Positions 1 to 10,157 of a stretch of 64,000 bases of DNA are shown in pieces. The DNA comes from Ceriagrion tenellum. Lineage: Eukaryota; Arthropoda; Insecta; Odonata; Coenagrionidae. Under the pieces are notes generated by a model, which had not been told where the DNA came from, did no database searches, and saw only the letters and a program-made list of their open reading frames with translations. Both the position numbers and the translations under genes were made by a program. Position 1 is the stretch's first letter; every line of letters begins with the position of its first letter. The stretch is taken from NCBI GenBank assembly GCA_963169105.1, contig OY720643.1, positions 83,931,696-83,995,695 of the forward strand, read 5' to 3'.

Positions 1-1029
1 GCTAGCAACGAATTCATATTTTTAATAATTTTATGAACTTTAAAAAGTAATTGCTTTTCAAAATAAGCATATGTCATTTTACTTCTTTTTATAATTAATA
101 CATTTTTCGCTACGCTAAACAACCTCTCTGCAGCATCACTTGAAGGTAGCGAGGTGTTAAGCGTTATGAATGCTTTCTTAATTTCATCTTATGGAAATAC
201 CAAGGTGGCGTGTGATCTAATCTGCCATAGTACGTAAGGGTTAATAGCATTTTTTTAATGTCATCAGAGAAATTTTTTCTTGAACATAAGTCAAGAGGTT
301 AGGCCTTAAAGCCTTTATCTGGCTTTCCCGCGATCACCGCACTGAATCTACAGTCATTTAATTATTACAGTGCGAAAAATACGAATAATAAGCCAAACTT
401 ACCTCTATATGTCGCAACATGTTCGTTGGTGATGACTTAGAAACGCAGAATTTCTTCAAAGTGCACATGAAACAACAAATCTTTCTGATGCGTTCACACG
501 TTCTAATTGGGAATTAGAATCATACCCCGGCCCGGGTAACTCCCTCACATGGGTCGATGATTCCTCCTCAGCTTCGCCATGGCCACGACTCATCGACTGA
601 CTGAGAGCGTGTGTCTCAGCGCCGGAGTATTTTAAGTATGCACGCTTGATTTTGAATGTGAAGCATTGGATATCCATGTTCCTAACACTGGGATTCGTGG
701 AAATTATGGGAGCCACGAACACTCGAAAACAATAGTATTGGTAGGCCTCTCGCTAAAAGGACTCGCTAATTCACATGAGGGGGCAAATGGGCTGTTCTCA
801 GACCACTATTCTGGTTCCTTAACGGATTATCCCTGGCGTGGTTGGGATTTTCCAAGTGCTAAGGGGTCAAAGCAGAGGAAAAACCGAAACTGGGAATCAG
901 CATTTTTACCAGCGTGAACCGCACAAAATTTGTAATCTAAATATCTACCAGAATTCTGAATAATTTTGGGAATTTTCGAAATGAGCGAAAAAATTAGCAC
1001 CATTGTAAACTCAAACTCAAAAAAAATTG
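1..1029. other. Unassigned AT-rich DNA with a GC-richer patch
   Basis: No gene is recognised here. A GC-richer patch at about 500-900 carries short open frames on both strands (88 aa on minus, 83 aa on plus). Neither has a recognisable domain, a low-complexity signature or a splice context, so I do not call them genes. The patch could be an old repeat. Confidence 0.5.
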
Positions 1030-1133
1030 GAGCGCGCTCACGCTAAAACTCAATTTCTCAAAAGTGAGCGCGCTCAAGTGCAAAACTCAAAAATTGAGCA
1101 TGCCCAGGAGCGTACGCTCAAATGAGCGCGCTC
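1030..1133. repeat. Cluster of four GAGCGCGCTC-type palindromes
   Basis: Four near-identical self-complementary motifs lie within about 105 bp: GAGCGCGCTC at about 1030-1039, TGAGCGCGCTCA at 1065-1076, GAGCGTACGCTC at 1108-1119 and TGAGCGCGCTC at 1123-1133. A degenerate GAGCATGC lies near 1096. They are embedded in CTCAAAA-rich sequence. Each is a perfect or near-perfect 10-12 bp palindrome, as expected for a dimeric DNA-binding site, but a decayed short tandem repeat is equally possible. Confidence 0.5.
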
Positions 1134-1489
1134 GGCCCCAACTCTGACTATTTCCCTTATTTCCTGGTAGATCTTCCCATGAACTTTCTTCTTTCTGGTA
1201 CCTATTTTGTTGAGGAGAAGGGAGAGAAAATGTAAGATTTAATGCTTTCCCGTCGAATGCTTAGAGAGCTTCATCTACATCTACATACTACCCCGCGAGC
1301 CGCCGATTGGGCATGTGTCAAGGGATGGTAGGTCACCAGCCGTGTAAAGATGTAAAAGTTTTGGAGGTGAAATGGTGAAATATCCTATGGAAGTATAAAC
1401 TCCACTTTCTCAGACGAGATATCGTAGAACAGCATAATGAGTAATGAAGCTCAAATGATTTCGTACTGTCTACTAATTTTATTTCCACC

Positions 1490-1536
1490 TCTTGCTACAC
1501 GTGTTTCGACTGACTAGCAGTCATCATCAGGCAAGA
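1490..1536 (-). ncRNA. Hammerhead-ribozyme-like motif, F1 left arm
   Basis: Read on the minus strand: stem I 5' strand TCTTGC, then CTGATGA, one unpaired T, stem II GACTG-CTAGT-CAGTC, GAA, a minimal stem III from self-complementary ACACGTGT, A at the cleavage position, and stem I 3' strand GCAAGA. Stem I is 6 bp and stem II 5 bp, both perfect. The invariant CUGAUGA and GAAA boxes are present. Minimal stem III is known for hammerheads in Penelope-like elements. The unpaired T before stem II is atypical, so activity is uncertain. Confidence 0.65.
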
Positions 1537-1544
1537 CTCTTCAG

Positions 1545-1591
1545 TCTTGTCTTATGATGACTGCTAGTCAGTAGAAACGCGTGTATCAAGA
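1545..1591 (+). ncRNA. Degenerate hammerhead-like motif, F1 right arm
   Basis: This is the inverted partner of the motif at 1490-1536. Stem I strands TCTTG/CAAGA and most of stem II (GACT/AGTC within GACTG...CAGTA) remain, followed by GAAAC and GCGTGT. The core reads CTTATGATGA instead of CTGATGA, so at least one invariant residue is lost and the copy is probably inactive. Confidence 0.45.
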
Positions 1592-1683
1592 GGTGGAAAT
1601 AAAATTAGTAGACAGTACGAAATCATTTGAGCTTCATTACTATGAAAGTATGTTTGGAGCAGGTCAGTTTCTATTGTGGTCAC

Positions 1684-2010
1684 TTATTGTGCGCGGGTAG
1701 AACGAAATTCTACTCCTATCTGTTCGGCAGAGTATCTCTTTATTTTATCGCATCTGTCAGATCTAAAGATGTAGTGAGGCTTCATGATAATATTCTCTGT
1801 GGCGCTCTGAAAAATATCAGTTTTAAATTTCTTAATCAACCTAAGCCTAGCGTGTAGCCTCCGAGTCTCTAGGGGCTCCCTCCTTAATCCCTCTGAGAGA
1901 TGTGTAACACTATATGTTCGTTCGTAGGAGTTTTTAACGAAGCGCGCTGCTTTTCTTCGTATTTTGTTAATTTTTTTGCTTAAATATTTATGACCAGGGT
2001 CCCAAATGTT
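1684..2010 (-). pseudogene. LINE reverse transcriptase C-terminal fragment (CR1-type)
   Basis: About 107 residues of an open minus-strand frame align by eye with the C-terminal region of the other CR1 copies in this window: YAANIWDPGHK near the start, then KAARFVKNSYER, SVTHLSEGL, PLETRRLHARL and RSDRCDKI. The open frame continues upstream to 2163 only because it reads through foldback F2, so that N-terminal part is not retrotransposon protein. There is no start, no catalytic palm and no domain partner. Confidence 0.75.
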
Positions 2011-2044
2011 CGCGGCGTATTCCAGCGTATCCCCAAATGCGCGC

Positions 2045-2188
2045 AATGGGCTTCCAACCGGGTGATGGTGGTTTGTGGCCCCGACGTTTCGAAGGGGTAG
2101 TCTGCCATAATTATCACCCTGAGGACGATGGTAGTCTACACCTTCGAAACGTCGGTGCCACAAACCACCATCACCCGGTTGGAAACCC
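2045..2188. mobile_element. Foldback element F2
   Basis: Inverted arms of about 48 bp (2048-2095 and 2141-2188) carry CCAACCGGGTGATGG and its complement at the ends and CGACGTTTCGAA and its complement inside. The ~45-bp spacer and right arm read CTGAGGAC, GATGGT, a loop, ACCTTC and GAAACGTCG at 2119-2150. That is the same box-hairpin-GAAAC layout as the other foldbacks, with one T.T mismatch in the stem. It sits at the 5' break of CR1 copy A. The origin is inferred to be Penelope-like element ends. Confidence 0.6.
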
Positions 2189-4798
2189 GAGAGCTTTACA
2201 TTCTAGGGAGAATTGAGTTAGCAGTAGACCATTTGACGTATAGATTGTAAAGCTGGATATCTGCCTAACGCGCCCAGCACGCATTCGGAGTTATTTTAAG
2301 TAGTTTCCTGTACATGTTGTCTATGCATTCGTCTCTTCGCCTTTGCCGTGAGAATTTTACCTCTATTTTTCTTTTAGTTAGATTTCTGACTACATCTTTT
2401 CCATATCTCCTTCATTATACATATCGAGCAGATACCAGTAGCCATTCGCTAAAATTAATTCAGCCCTTTCGTACTAAATCTAGCAAATTATTGTAAAATA
2501 GTTTGTATTAAGTTTGGCAGTTGTTTCCATGATGTGGCAGCTTACAAAATTTAACTTAATGACATTTTTTCACTGGGCTCCTCGAGGAAAGTTTCTTGCT
2601 AGAAGATAAAAATTTAAGGAAGTGGTGATTGCTGTTAGATTATTTGCCTAAAGTATTGTTATAGCTTCCTTAACCCTCTGTCCCGCTGAGTGACCAAGAG
2701 ATAACGTATGAGTTTATTGTTTGTATCTGATTAGATTTATTTACGTCTATATGCCTTTGTGACATCAGTTTTACAGCTTGGCAACGAAAATATCTCTCAT
2801 TCGTAACTTTTAGTTCCTGATTCTCCCACATGTGGGGTAGTATGGACGCACATGGTGGACGAAAAAATCCGTGTCTAGAGTGTCAATGATAAGGAGATTG
2901 CTAATCTTCATCATAGTTTTTGCAATACTAACAGAACTATCACAACAAAAGACAGTATACTTGAAAAATAACAGCAAACATTAAACTATTTTATGTTGAC
3001 TGCAGCTTTCCATCCTTACCCATGTAATTCTTAATTCTTACTTCTTACTTATGTAATCTCCCTTACTTCCTGGTCGATCATCCCATTGTTTTAACCGTAT
3101 AATTGTAACTCTTGGGATAGGAATCTGTCTTGAGGTTACGGTGATGTATTTTATCCAGGGTTAAGTGTACTTGAAAAATCATTCACAATACTTCAGGACT
3201 AACTTTCCAAAAATGATTACTTCCTGTTTACCTTAGTATATTCTTATATTCCTGTTTATAGGTATGTCTATAATCAATATATAATGTATAGAATTACCAG
3301 GTGTAGACATAACCTTTTCCCCTGAGGACCGATTGGACGCCTTTCAAACTGAAAAATGAAAGCCTTGGAGAAATAAAGAGATTACTGATATGAGCGATTG
3401 TGGAAATGTTTTTTTCAGCTTAAACCGACCCTAGTCGGTAATTAATTTGTATTAATAGCGTTATTGAATCTTCTTTTGAACTATTTTAACTTCCAGTCTT
3501 GCTTTGTGGCTGTTAAAGCTACCGAAATGAATCTCTTAAGAGGCAATCATTTAGAACTTCATCGGAAGCTATCGATTTTTTGCTTGTGTGGGAACCCATT
3601 GAATGAGTCGGAGTTCATTGTCCATCTGATGAGAAATCTAGGGAAATGTCTTGGTAATTTCCCAAATAAATCCCCCTTTATCAGCTAACACCCCTAGTTT
3701 CTGACACTGAAATGACCCCTATGTTGGTTGCCTGCTGTAATGACAATCCAAATCTATAATGAAAACTCCCAGTAGTATTTTCCGATCATGAAGTTCACCA
3801 TTCTCTCTGATACTCATTTGCAGGATATTTGCAAGCATAATCCTCTTTTGTTATTCAGGAAAATAATGAAATGAGTTAAGCTTGTTTCTTTTGGATCAAA
3901 TAGACCCGACTCTCCTAAATACGTCCCATGCGTTCCGTGTCACTGAATGACAAGTAAATTCCATTCCATTAATGTAATGGAGATATATCTATATTCTGTT
4001 AAAGCGTCATTCGAATGAATGACATTTGGATCCTCTCTTTGACATAAAATACGGCCTTTCTATAAGCACCATATCAGCGCCATGTTTAGGAATGCATGTT
4101 ATTGGATATCATTAATTATCTAGCCGTGTAATAAGGCCGTCCGACGGCTGTCATTATTCCTGATCTATAGAGTTGCGTTATTATGCGCAACTTGCCTCCT
4201 CGTGTAATTCATTCATTAACCATTGTAACCGAGATTATGTTCACTATGCTTTGCTAAAGGAAACGCTAACTCCATTCTGGTAAATTGAACGCTTAATTCC
4301 ACTTAACTGACACATCTCAATAATATTAATTATTGAATCTAATATTTGCGTTATAGTTGCATTTATTAATTTCATCTATATGAATGGCTTGGTATTTTAT
4401 TTTTTTTCCATTTTCGTAATGATTTGCTAGAGTTTATTGCTAAAATAATTTTTATTTTTAATTCATTGGATTTCATCATGGAAATGAAATACTTCGGATC
4501 TTTGTCTCCATAATATCTTCCAATCCTGAATTCTTCGCTGTTGCTGAATACAAATTTTCTTTCACGCAGCGTTTACGTTTACAATTTTTAATAACAATTA
4601 CTAACTCGTAATATTTGTTTATTATTATTGGAAAATATGATTCAGCATGAATTTTTGTAAGAATAATCTTGGACGGAGTCATAAATGTTATTTCAGTTAT
4701 GGATTGACTAAACCATTTATTATGGGTTCACTTAACCAAGTTTGATGTTGCTCTGAAGCTAGGCTACAGAAATCATGTATATTTCCACACGTAATTAA
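2189..4798. other. No feature recognised
   Basis: AT-rich unique-looking DNA. The short open frames here (60-74 aa) have biased, random-looking composition and no recognisable motif. I see no promoter, repeat or RNA gene that I can support. Confidence 0.5.
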
Positions 4799-4918
4799 CG
4801 CTTGCTATTACTTTATATGTGATTACTTTAAATGAAATGAATTATGAATACTTAATTATCGCTTAATATTACTTTATTAGTGATTACTTTATCTGAAATG
4901 AATTATGAATCGCTCTCA
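4799..4918. repeat. Two-copy tandem repeat, unit about 61 bp
   Basis: Two adjacent diverged copies (about 4799-4859 and 4860-4918) share CGCTT.ATATTACTTTAT, then GTGATTACTTTA and then GAAATGAATTATGAAT. They are probably a simple local duplication. Confidence 0.6.
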
Positions 4919-5145
4919 ATAATGCCAGTGTTATACATTTAATTACATGTGACTGATGAGAGATAGAAGGAGAGATTTTGATGAGATGGTCTTGACATGT
5001 GGAGTGTATGCAGCATGTACTCGCAAGCAGAGCTACCGGAGCTTAACTACGGTTATGTCCAATTTTTTAATTTCCCGTGAATTTTCAAGGACAACTTTCA
5101 AATATTTGGACAATAACCAAATATTTGCAAAAAAAAGCATGTAAA

Positions 5146-5365
5146 GCCGGCCCCGGTGTTGGAGGGATTAAGACCTCGACTGCTATTCCTGAGGTCGCGG
5201 GTTTGAGCCCCGCCTGGATGGGTTTTTCACCACCCAGGGCATGGATGTCCGTAAAGTTCTGTTGGCCCGGTCCCTGGAAAACCTGATGCCAGGCTTAGCA
5301 GCCTATTGGGATTCCAGGGACATACAGGTCAACAAGAATCGTCGGAAAGAAAAAAAAAACAAAAA
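5146..5365 (+). mobile_element. tRNA-derived SINE, copy 1
   Basis: The head reads GGCCCCGGTG... with an internal-promoter-like B box (GCGGGTTTGAGCCCCGC) near 5198-5215. A body containing GGGCATGGATGTCCGT follows, and the element ends in an A-rich tail (about 5346-5365). The head and the post-tRNA phrase CATGGATGTC recur in inverted orientation at 22.1-22.3 kb, which shows a dispersed family. The tRNA-like part cannot form an intact acceptor stem, so it is not a functional tRNA gene. Confidence 0.75.
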
Positions 5366-8300
5366 TGACTCGAACCTTAAACGTGGAAAATGGATGTTAG
5401 GTCTTGAGGCAGACTGAATTATCTGAGATGTGCGTACTTAGATCACCCCAGTAGTGATATTATACCTATATTTCATAAAATTCACGGCCGTTTTAGTTAA
5501 TCATTAGAACGTAGATTATGTATCAAAATTTACACTTTTTCCAGCATCGCTCAACATCATCAGCTATCGTCAAGTGAAGATTGTTTTAGTACAGTCCTAC
5601 CCTCAATTCATTCTCCAAAATGCTACAGTTAAGGTATTTCTCTATTAAAGATTCTCACCAGAACTTAACGTTGTCATTTTTTGATGAAACAAAATAATTA
5701 GTGTTACAAATTTTACCTTGCTGGGGAAGAGTTATTTTTTAAATTTATTTCGTCAATAGAGATATTCGTCTTTTTTTACGACTACCTCATCCTGTAAATT
5801 TATGATTTTTTTTGTTAATGCGTTGTATTTATATACAATTTGTGTCACATGTCTTTTTGTGGAGCGAAATGATGTCCGATGCAACTCCAAGTATCAAAAT
5901 AAACAAAGAAGGATAACTCTCTCGGGTTTACTAATACTGTTTTTACATTTAATAATTGGTTAAACATCGCAGGGGTACTTTAAAACAAGTATAAAACATC
6001 ATTTTATATCTTTGAACAGTTGTGGAAATGATTAAAATATTTCCATATCATTTTCATAGATGGCAGAGTTTTTATTATATCACCAATTGAACATGCTTTG
6101 TACTTTAGAATACGTGTCTACTTGTTGTGCGCCAACCTGAGTTGGCTGGAGCAGTAACCTTTGGTCAGTTAGAGTACATTTTAATTGTTTTTCAAGCAAC
6201 TCGAGCTAAGTTCGGAAACCACCTTTCTTTCATATGTTTATACTATAGGACTCACTACACTTGAGGCAATGTAATTCATTCAATAATTACAGTTTACAAT
6301 TTTTCCCTAGTCTGAAGCATTTTATGATTTCTGTTTTTGATGTGGTGCTAGAAATTGAGTCAAGAATGTTCTTTAAATATGGTTTTTATTTATTATTTAC
6401 TCAACGTGACATCCTAATACTTGCTATCAATCAATATCATTAAATAAAATGAATTATTCCTCGTAGAATTTACGTGCAGAGTTTAGAACTGTTACTAAAT
6501 ATATCTGCTACGTACCGTACGGCGTGTGAATATAACTATGAATGACCTACCAAAACAATATAATCAGTAAAATGCCATTAATTTACTTTTATCTTTATGT
6601 ACAACGGATATGTACGCGCAAACAATTTTTCATGCAAATCTGAACGTAGTATCACACTATTTATCAAGTATTTGTACTCTACTTCTGTTGTTCTATATCC
6701 TTCTGGCGGGCTTGCCCGTTTATAAAGTAAACGGTTTTGGTGTTCTGGTCGGGAAAATACATGAAACGTTGTGCGATAGCTAGGACCCATCATTGTATTC
6801 CTTTAGTAGTATTTTTTCTTCCATTTTAAGAAATTTTCAGTGAAATATTTGGTCATGTCTCAGTGTCAGATGAACTTTTGCTGGAGACGTCACGCGATGT
6901 GAACAAAGTAAACAGCGCGCATGCTCGTAGACATATGGCGAAGGTTGCCAAGTAAGTAATATCATTGAAACAAGTAAATGACTTTGGATGTTTTTGCAGT
7001 TAATTTAGATTGATTAAAATTTTATTAGTTAAAAAATATGTCAAAGCAATTAATTTACACTATCATCTGATTAATATTACTGTTTTGGCGTTTGAATTTA
7101 TACGTTCCATTTTATTCGTAGATCCGAAATAGTGACTGTTCGACCCAAATACACAAAAAGTGAAAGAATACATAGTTACACTGACATAAGAGAAGAATGT
7201 GAGTAGTTAGTACAAATACTGCAACGGCCATGAAATTCTCAGTTTATTTTTCAAATGTTATTTTAAAAAAGCATTCAAAGAGCGTGAGCTTGATGCTCAA
7301 TGAAAGTGATGAAAAAAATGTAATGGATTCGTAATATGTAAACAATACAGAGGTTGGTAATTTCATTTTTCAAATCCTTTTAAGGATATAATGATAAATA
7401 ATTAATCACTTAATCAATAAATTCTTGAATAATATGTGTTATTTAAAATCAAGACTGATATGTTTACATTGTAAACGGCGTGCCCGGTCGTGTACCAAAA
7501 AATAGCGCGCCCGCCGCTGGGATATGAGTCCCTTTATACGAAATATTTCCCATGAAAATCGTCAGTCGATATGTTTTCTCGTCAGACTTTCCTAATCACA
7601 AGCGTACACCAACTAATTGGCACCCAAGTCTTCGGAACAACCTATGGCAGGTACGGCTCGAAGAGCTCAGCAAGGCAGGTGTTTATCTGGCCCCGTCCTT
7701 TTGACACACGCGACGCCGGAGCTTATTCCCATCAGAGAGGGCAAATGACGATCCTCTGCGTCAAATCCACTCGACATTATTCACACCGCGCGAATCCAAT
7801 TGCCGGCGTCGGAACGCCGTGAAAATTCCTTTGAAGGTGGACACACGGAGAGGAGATGAATTATTCCTGGCGTTTCATCTAGCGAGGGAACTAGCAAGCC
7901 ACCTTTTTCGGAAAAGGCAGAATATGGAAAAACCCCTTCAACGTGCGCAGAAGGGGAGGCTTCCTTCCTCTTCGGTAAAGTAGCCTTCTTCTCCGCCCAC
8001 GCCATTTCCGTGGTACAGTTTCACCCTCCTCCCACTCCCTATGCCCTCAGCGTCCGCACTGGTACACAGGAGTGTCCGATTACGAGGGGAAGACCGTAGA
8101 CCTTATGTGACACTTTCTTCCGACGCATGGAAATGGCTGCGACTTTGCCCTCTCTAACAACGCATGCATTTCTATATTACATTGGGTTCGAAAACATGGA
8201 AGGGCTCCCCTTTAAATTGGTCGTCTTTGTGAAGGCCCCTGAAAGGAAGTTAATGATGACGAAAGGTAACATTTGGCTCAATTTCAGGTTTGCTTAAACG

Positions 8301-8509
8301 TAAATACATCCTTGTTTTATATTAAATCTGGATAGCTTGAAGCCAATATTGTTAGTAAAGAGTGATAGAAAACAAAAATAAAAAATATCAATGATCATGA
8401 AAAATAGCAAAATTGAAAGGAATAACTAAATTTAAAAAGTAAAAGAGCAATTAAGATTGGAAAAATTAAAACCAAATAGGCAGGGAGTGATAATCGAGAG
8501 CAGAAGGAG
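5366..8509. other. No gene recognised; GC-richer patch at about 7.48-8.17 kb
   Basis: Mostly AT-rich. The patch at 7480-8170 is GC-richer and has open frames on both strands (83 aa on plus from 7571, 74 aa on minus ending at 7781). They overlap and show no motif I recognise, so they are left uncalled. Confidence 0.45.
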
Positions 8510-8716
8510 ACGTGATGAAAAATAAAAAATCTCTTCGTAAATTCCACACTTAAAATTTTGTTACCGACCTAGGTTTCGATTGCCTTGCAATCATATTCAA
8601 CCTTAACCTCAACATATTCGATTGCCTTGAAAATGATTTCGAGGCAATCGAAACCTAGGTCGGTGTAAAATTTTAAGTGTGGAATTTACTAAGAGATTTT
8701 TCTTTTTCGTCATGTC
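8510..8716. mobile_element. Foldback element F3
   Basis: Two inverted arms of about 75 bp (8510-8586 and 8641-8716) share ACTTAAAATTTT, CCGACCTAGGTTTCGAT and ATCTCTT, with a ~54-bp spacer. On the minus strand (8573-8600) the left arm reads TTGAATAT, then a perfect 6-bp hairpin GATTGC-AAG-GCAATC, then GAAACC. On the plus strand (8627-8654) the right arm reads TTGAAAAT, GATT...AATC, GAAACC. The box is not canonical CTGATGA, so this is hammerhead-like only in layout. No coding capacity. Confidence 0.65.
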
Positions 8717-8879
8717 TGCGGTAACCTTTCACAAAGGGATAACTTCAAGGTTCTCCCGATGCCTGAGTGAGGCAAGGTTCGCGCAAGGAAAAGCATGGAT
8801 CACTAAACAACGAGCGTTTAGCTGGTTTATTTGACAAATTGACACAGAATTGAGTCTCATCGAAACGCTAAAGCAAGGT

Positions 8880-9194
8880 AAAATATTTAACATAATACAA
8901 ACTTGAATTGGCTGAGTAGAATATGTAACATAATACAAACTTGAATTAAGAACCCAACAAAAAAATGTATCCACTGAGTCGAGAACAGAGCGATCACTGG
9001 AATTTGACCCAGCATTCATTCAAATAATTTTGGGCTGAGTTGAATATTTAACACAGTAAAAATTCGAAGCAATAAGCCAACAAAAAATATATCAACTTAT
9101 TTAAGAACTGAACGATCACTGGTACTTGACCAAGCACTCCTTCAAATAATTTTGGCTGAGCAGAATATTTAACATGATACAAATTTGAATTAAT
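8880..9194. repeat. Tandem repeat with ~122-bp unit, third unit split by a LINE
   Basis: Units start at GCTGAGTAGAATAT (8911), GCTGAGTTGAATAT (9034) and GCTGAGCAGAATAT (9155), giving lengths of 123 and 121 bp. A partial unit precedes at 8880. Each unit contains TTTAACATAATACAAA-like sequence, GA.CGATCACTGG and TTCAAATAATTTTGG. The third unit is cut after TTGAATTAAT by the RTE-like insertion and resumes at 10142 as TTGAATTAATAAACCGACCAAGAC, which matches unit 1's AAGAACCCAACAAA region. Confidence 0.75.
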
Positions 9195-10141
9195 ATCAAA
9201 TTTGAATGAAAAAATCAGTGGCAGGGAAGACAGGGTCCTTTCAAGTACAGGTTGGTTTTCACCAGGGATCGGCACTGAGCCCATACCTATTCAATATCGT
9301 CCTTCATGCCATAACAGCTGATATACAGGATGAAGCACCATGGTGCATGTTATTTGCAGATGACATCGTACTTATTGCAGAAACAAGGGTGGATGCACAA
9401 GAAAGGCTGGATGCCTGGGTTCCGAAACTGCACAAGTTTGGGCTCAGAGTGAGTAGGACCAAGACGGAGTATATGGTATGTGAGTTTAATGGCAAAAAGC
9501 AAGCCGGCTCAGTTAACATCTCGGGAACACCTGTGGCTAAGAAGGATTCTTTGAGATACTTGAGTGCTGTAATAGAAGAGAATGGAGGCCTTGACCTAGA
9601 AATTAAGGACAGGGTATCTGCAGCCTGGCACAAATGGAGGTCAGTGACAGGTGTGACCTGTGACAGAAGGATGCCACCTAGGTTGAAGGACCAAATATAC
9701 AAGACCATCATTAGGCCGGTGTTACTCTATGGATCTGAGTTTTGGGCTACTAAGAGTACACATGAGAGAATATTACATGCAAGTGAAATGCGTATGCTGA
9801 GATAGATGAGTGGGGTTACCAGAGCTGACAGGGTTAGGAATGACCACATTAGAGGGAGTTTGCGAATTGCACCTATAACAGATTAGGTGAAAGGGTGCAG
9901 GTTGAGGTGGTATGGCCATGTTGTTAGACGAGACGGTAAATATCTGGGGAAAAGAGTAATGAACCTGAAGGTGGAGGGAAGGAAGAGCAGAGGAAGGCCA
10001 AGGAAAACATGGATGGAGTATGTGAAGAAGGATGTTAGAGATTGGTGCCAAAGATGACATGGCTTTGAATAGAGCGCGCTGGAGGCTGAAAGTCAAAAAA
10101 GCTGACCCCAAGTGATTGGGATTAAAGCTAAGAAGAAGAAG
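9195..10141 (+). mobile_element. RTE-like LINE (family 2), 5'-truncated, with 16-bp target-site duplication
   Basis: The insertion is bounded by exact 16-bp direct repeats, ACAAATTTGAATTAAT, at 9179-9194 and 10142-10157. It retains the RT from the motif VGFHQGSALSPYLF onward through MLFADDIVLI. The C-terminal LYGSEFWATKSTHE, EMRMLR and RLRWYGHVVRRDGK blocks follow, and it ends with an (AAG)n tail after GTGATTGGGATTAAAGC. This arrangement is typical of RTE-clade LINEs. The exact target duplication implies a fairly recent insertion relative to its neighbours. Confidence 0.85.
9206..9805 (+). pseudogene. Reverse transcriptase fragment of RTE-like LINE
   Basis: The open frame of about 199 residues begins inside the RT domain. 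It has HQGSALSPYLF near residue 19, the catalytic FADD box (LFADDIVL) near residue 49, and the thumb/C-terminal region with RISRTKTEY-type (RVSRTKTEYM) and LYGSEFWA motifs. The first stop is a single TAG directly after SEMRMLR. The frame then continues (MSGVTRADRVRNDHIR...RLRWYGHVVRR), so the stop is an acquired nonsense change. There is no endonuclease and no real start codon, so this is a truncated, inactive enzyme. Confidence 0.85.
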
Positions 10142-10157
10142 ACAAATTTGAATTAAT

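Larger units (their letters stand above)
1385..1651. mobile_element. Foldback element F1 with hammerhead-like cores, inserted in CR1 copy A
   Basis: The element spans 1397-1639. It is flanked by near-identical 12-bp direct repeats (CTATGGAAGTAT at 1385-1396, CTATGAAAGTAT at 1640-1651) that align with one stretch of the CR1 consensus, so they read as a target-site duplication. After a unique leader containing GACGAGATATCGTAGAA, two ~99-bp arms (about 1440-1538 and 1542-1640) are inverted copies separated by only a few bases. Each arm contains a CTGATGA-hairpin-GAAAC core. The leader and design match the element at 15.0 kb. I infer a Penelope-like element-derived foldback; there is no coding capacity. 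Confidence 0.75.
1272..2022 (-). mobile_element. CR1/jockey-type LINE, 5'-truncated copy A
   Basis: This is the 3' part of a non-LTR retrotransposon on the minus strand. It ends at a CATCTA repeat (1272-1286), the hallmark 3' end seen in every copy of this family in the window. The family's conserved 3' tail follows, then an RT C-terminal region reading EYAANIWDPGHK...KAARFVKNSYER...PLETRRLHARLRL, typical of the CR1/jockey group. The copy is interrupted by a foldback (1397-1639), and the alignment to other copies breaks near 2022. It is a dead 5'-truncated copy. Confidence 0.85.
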
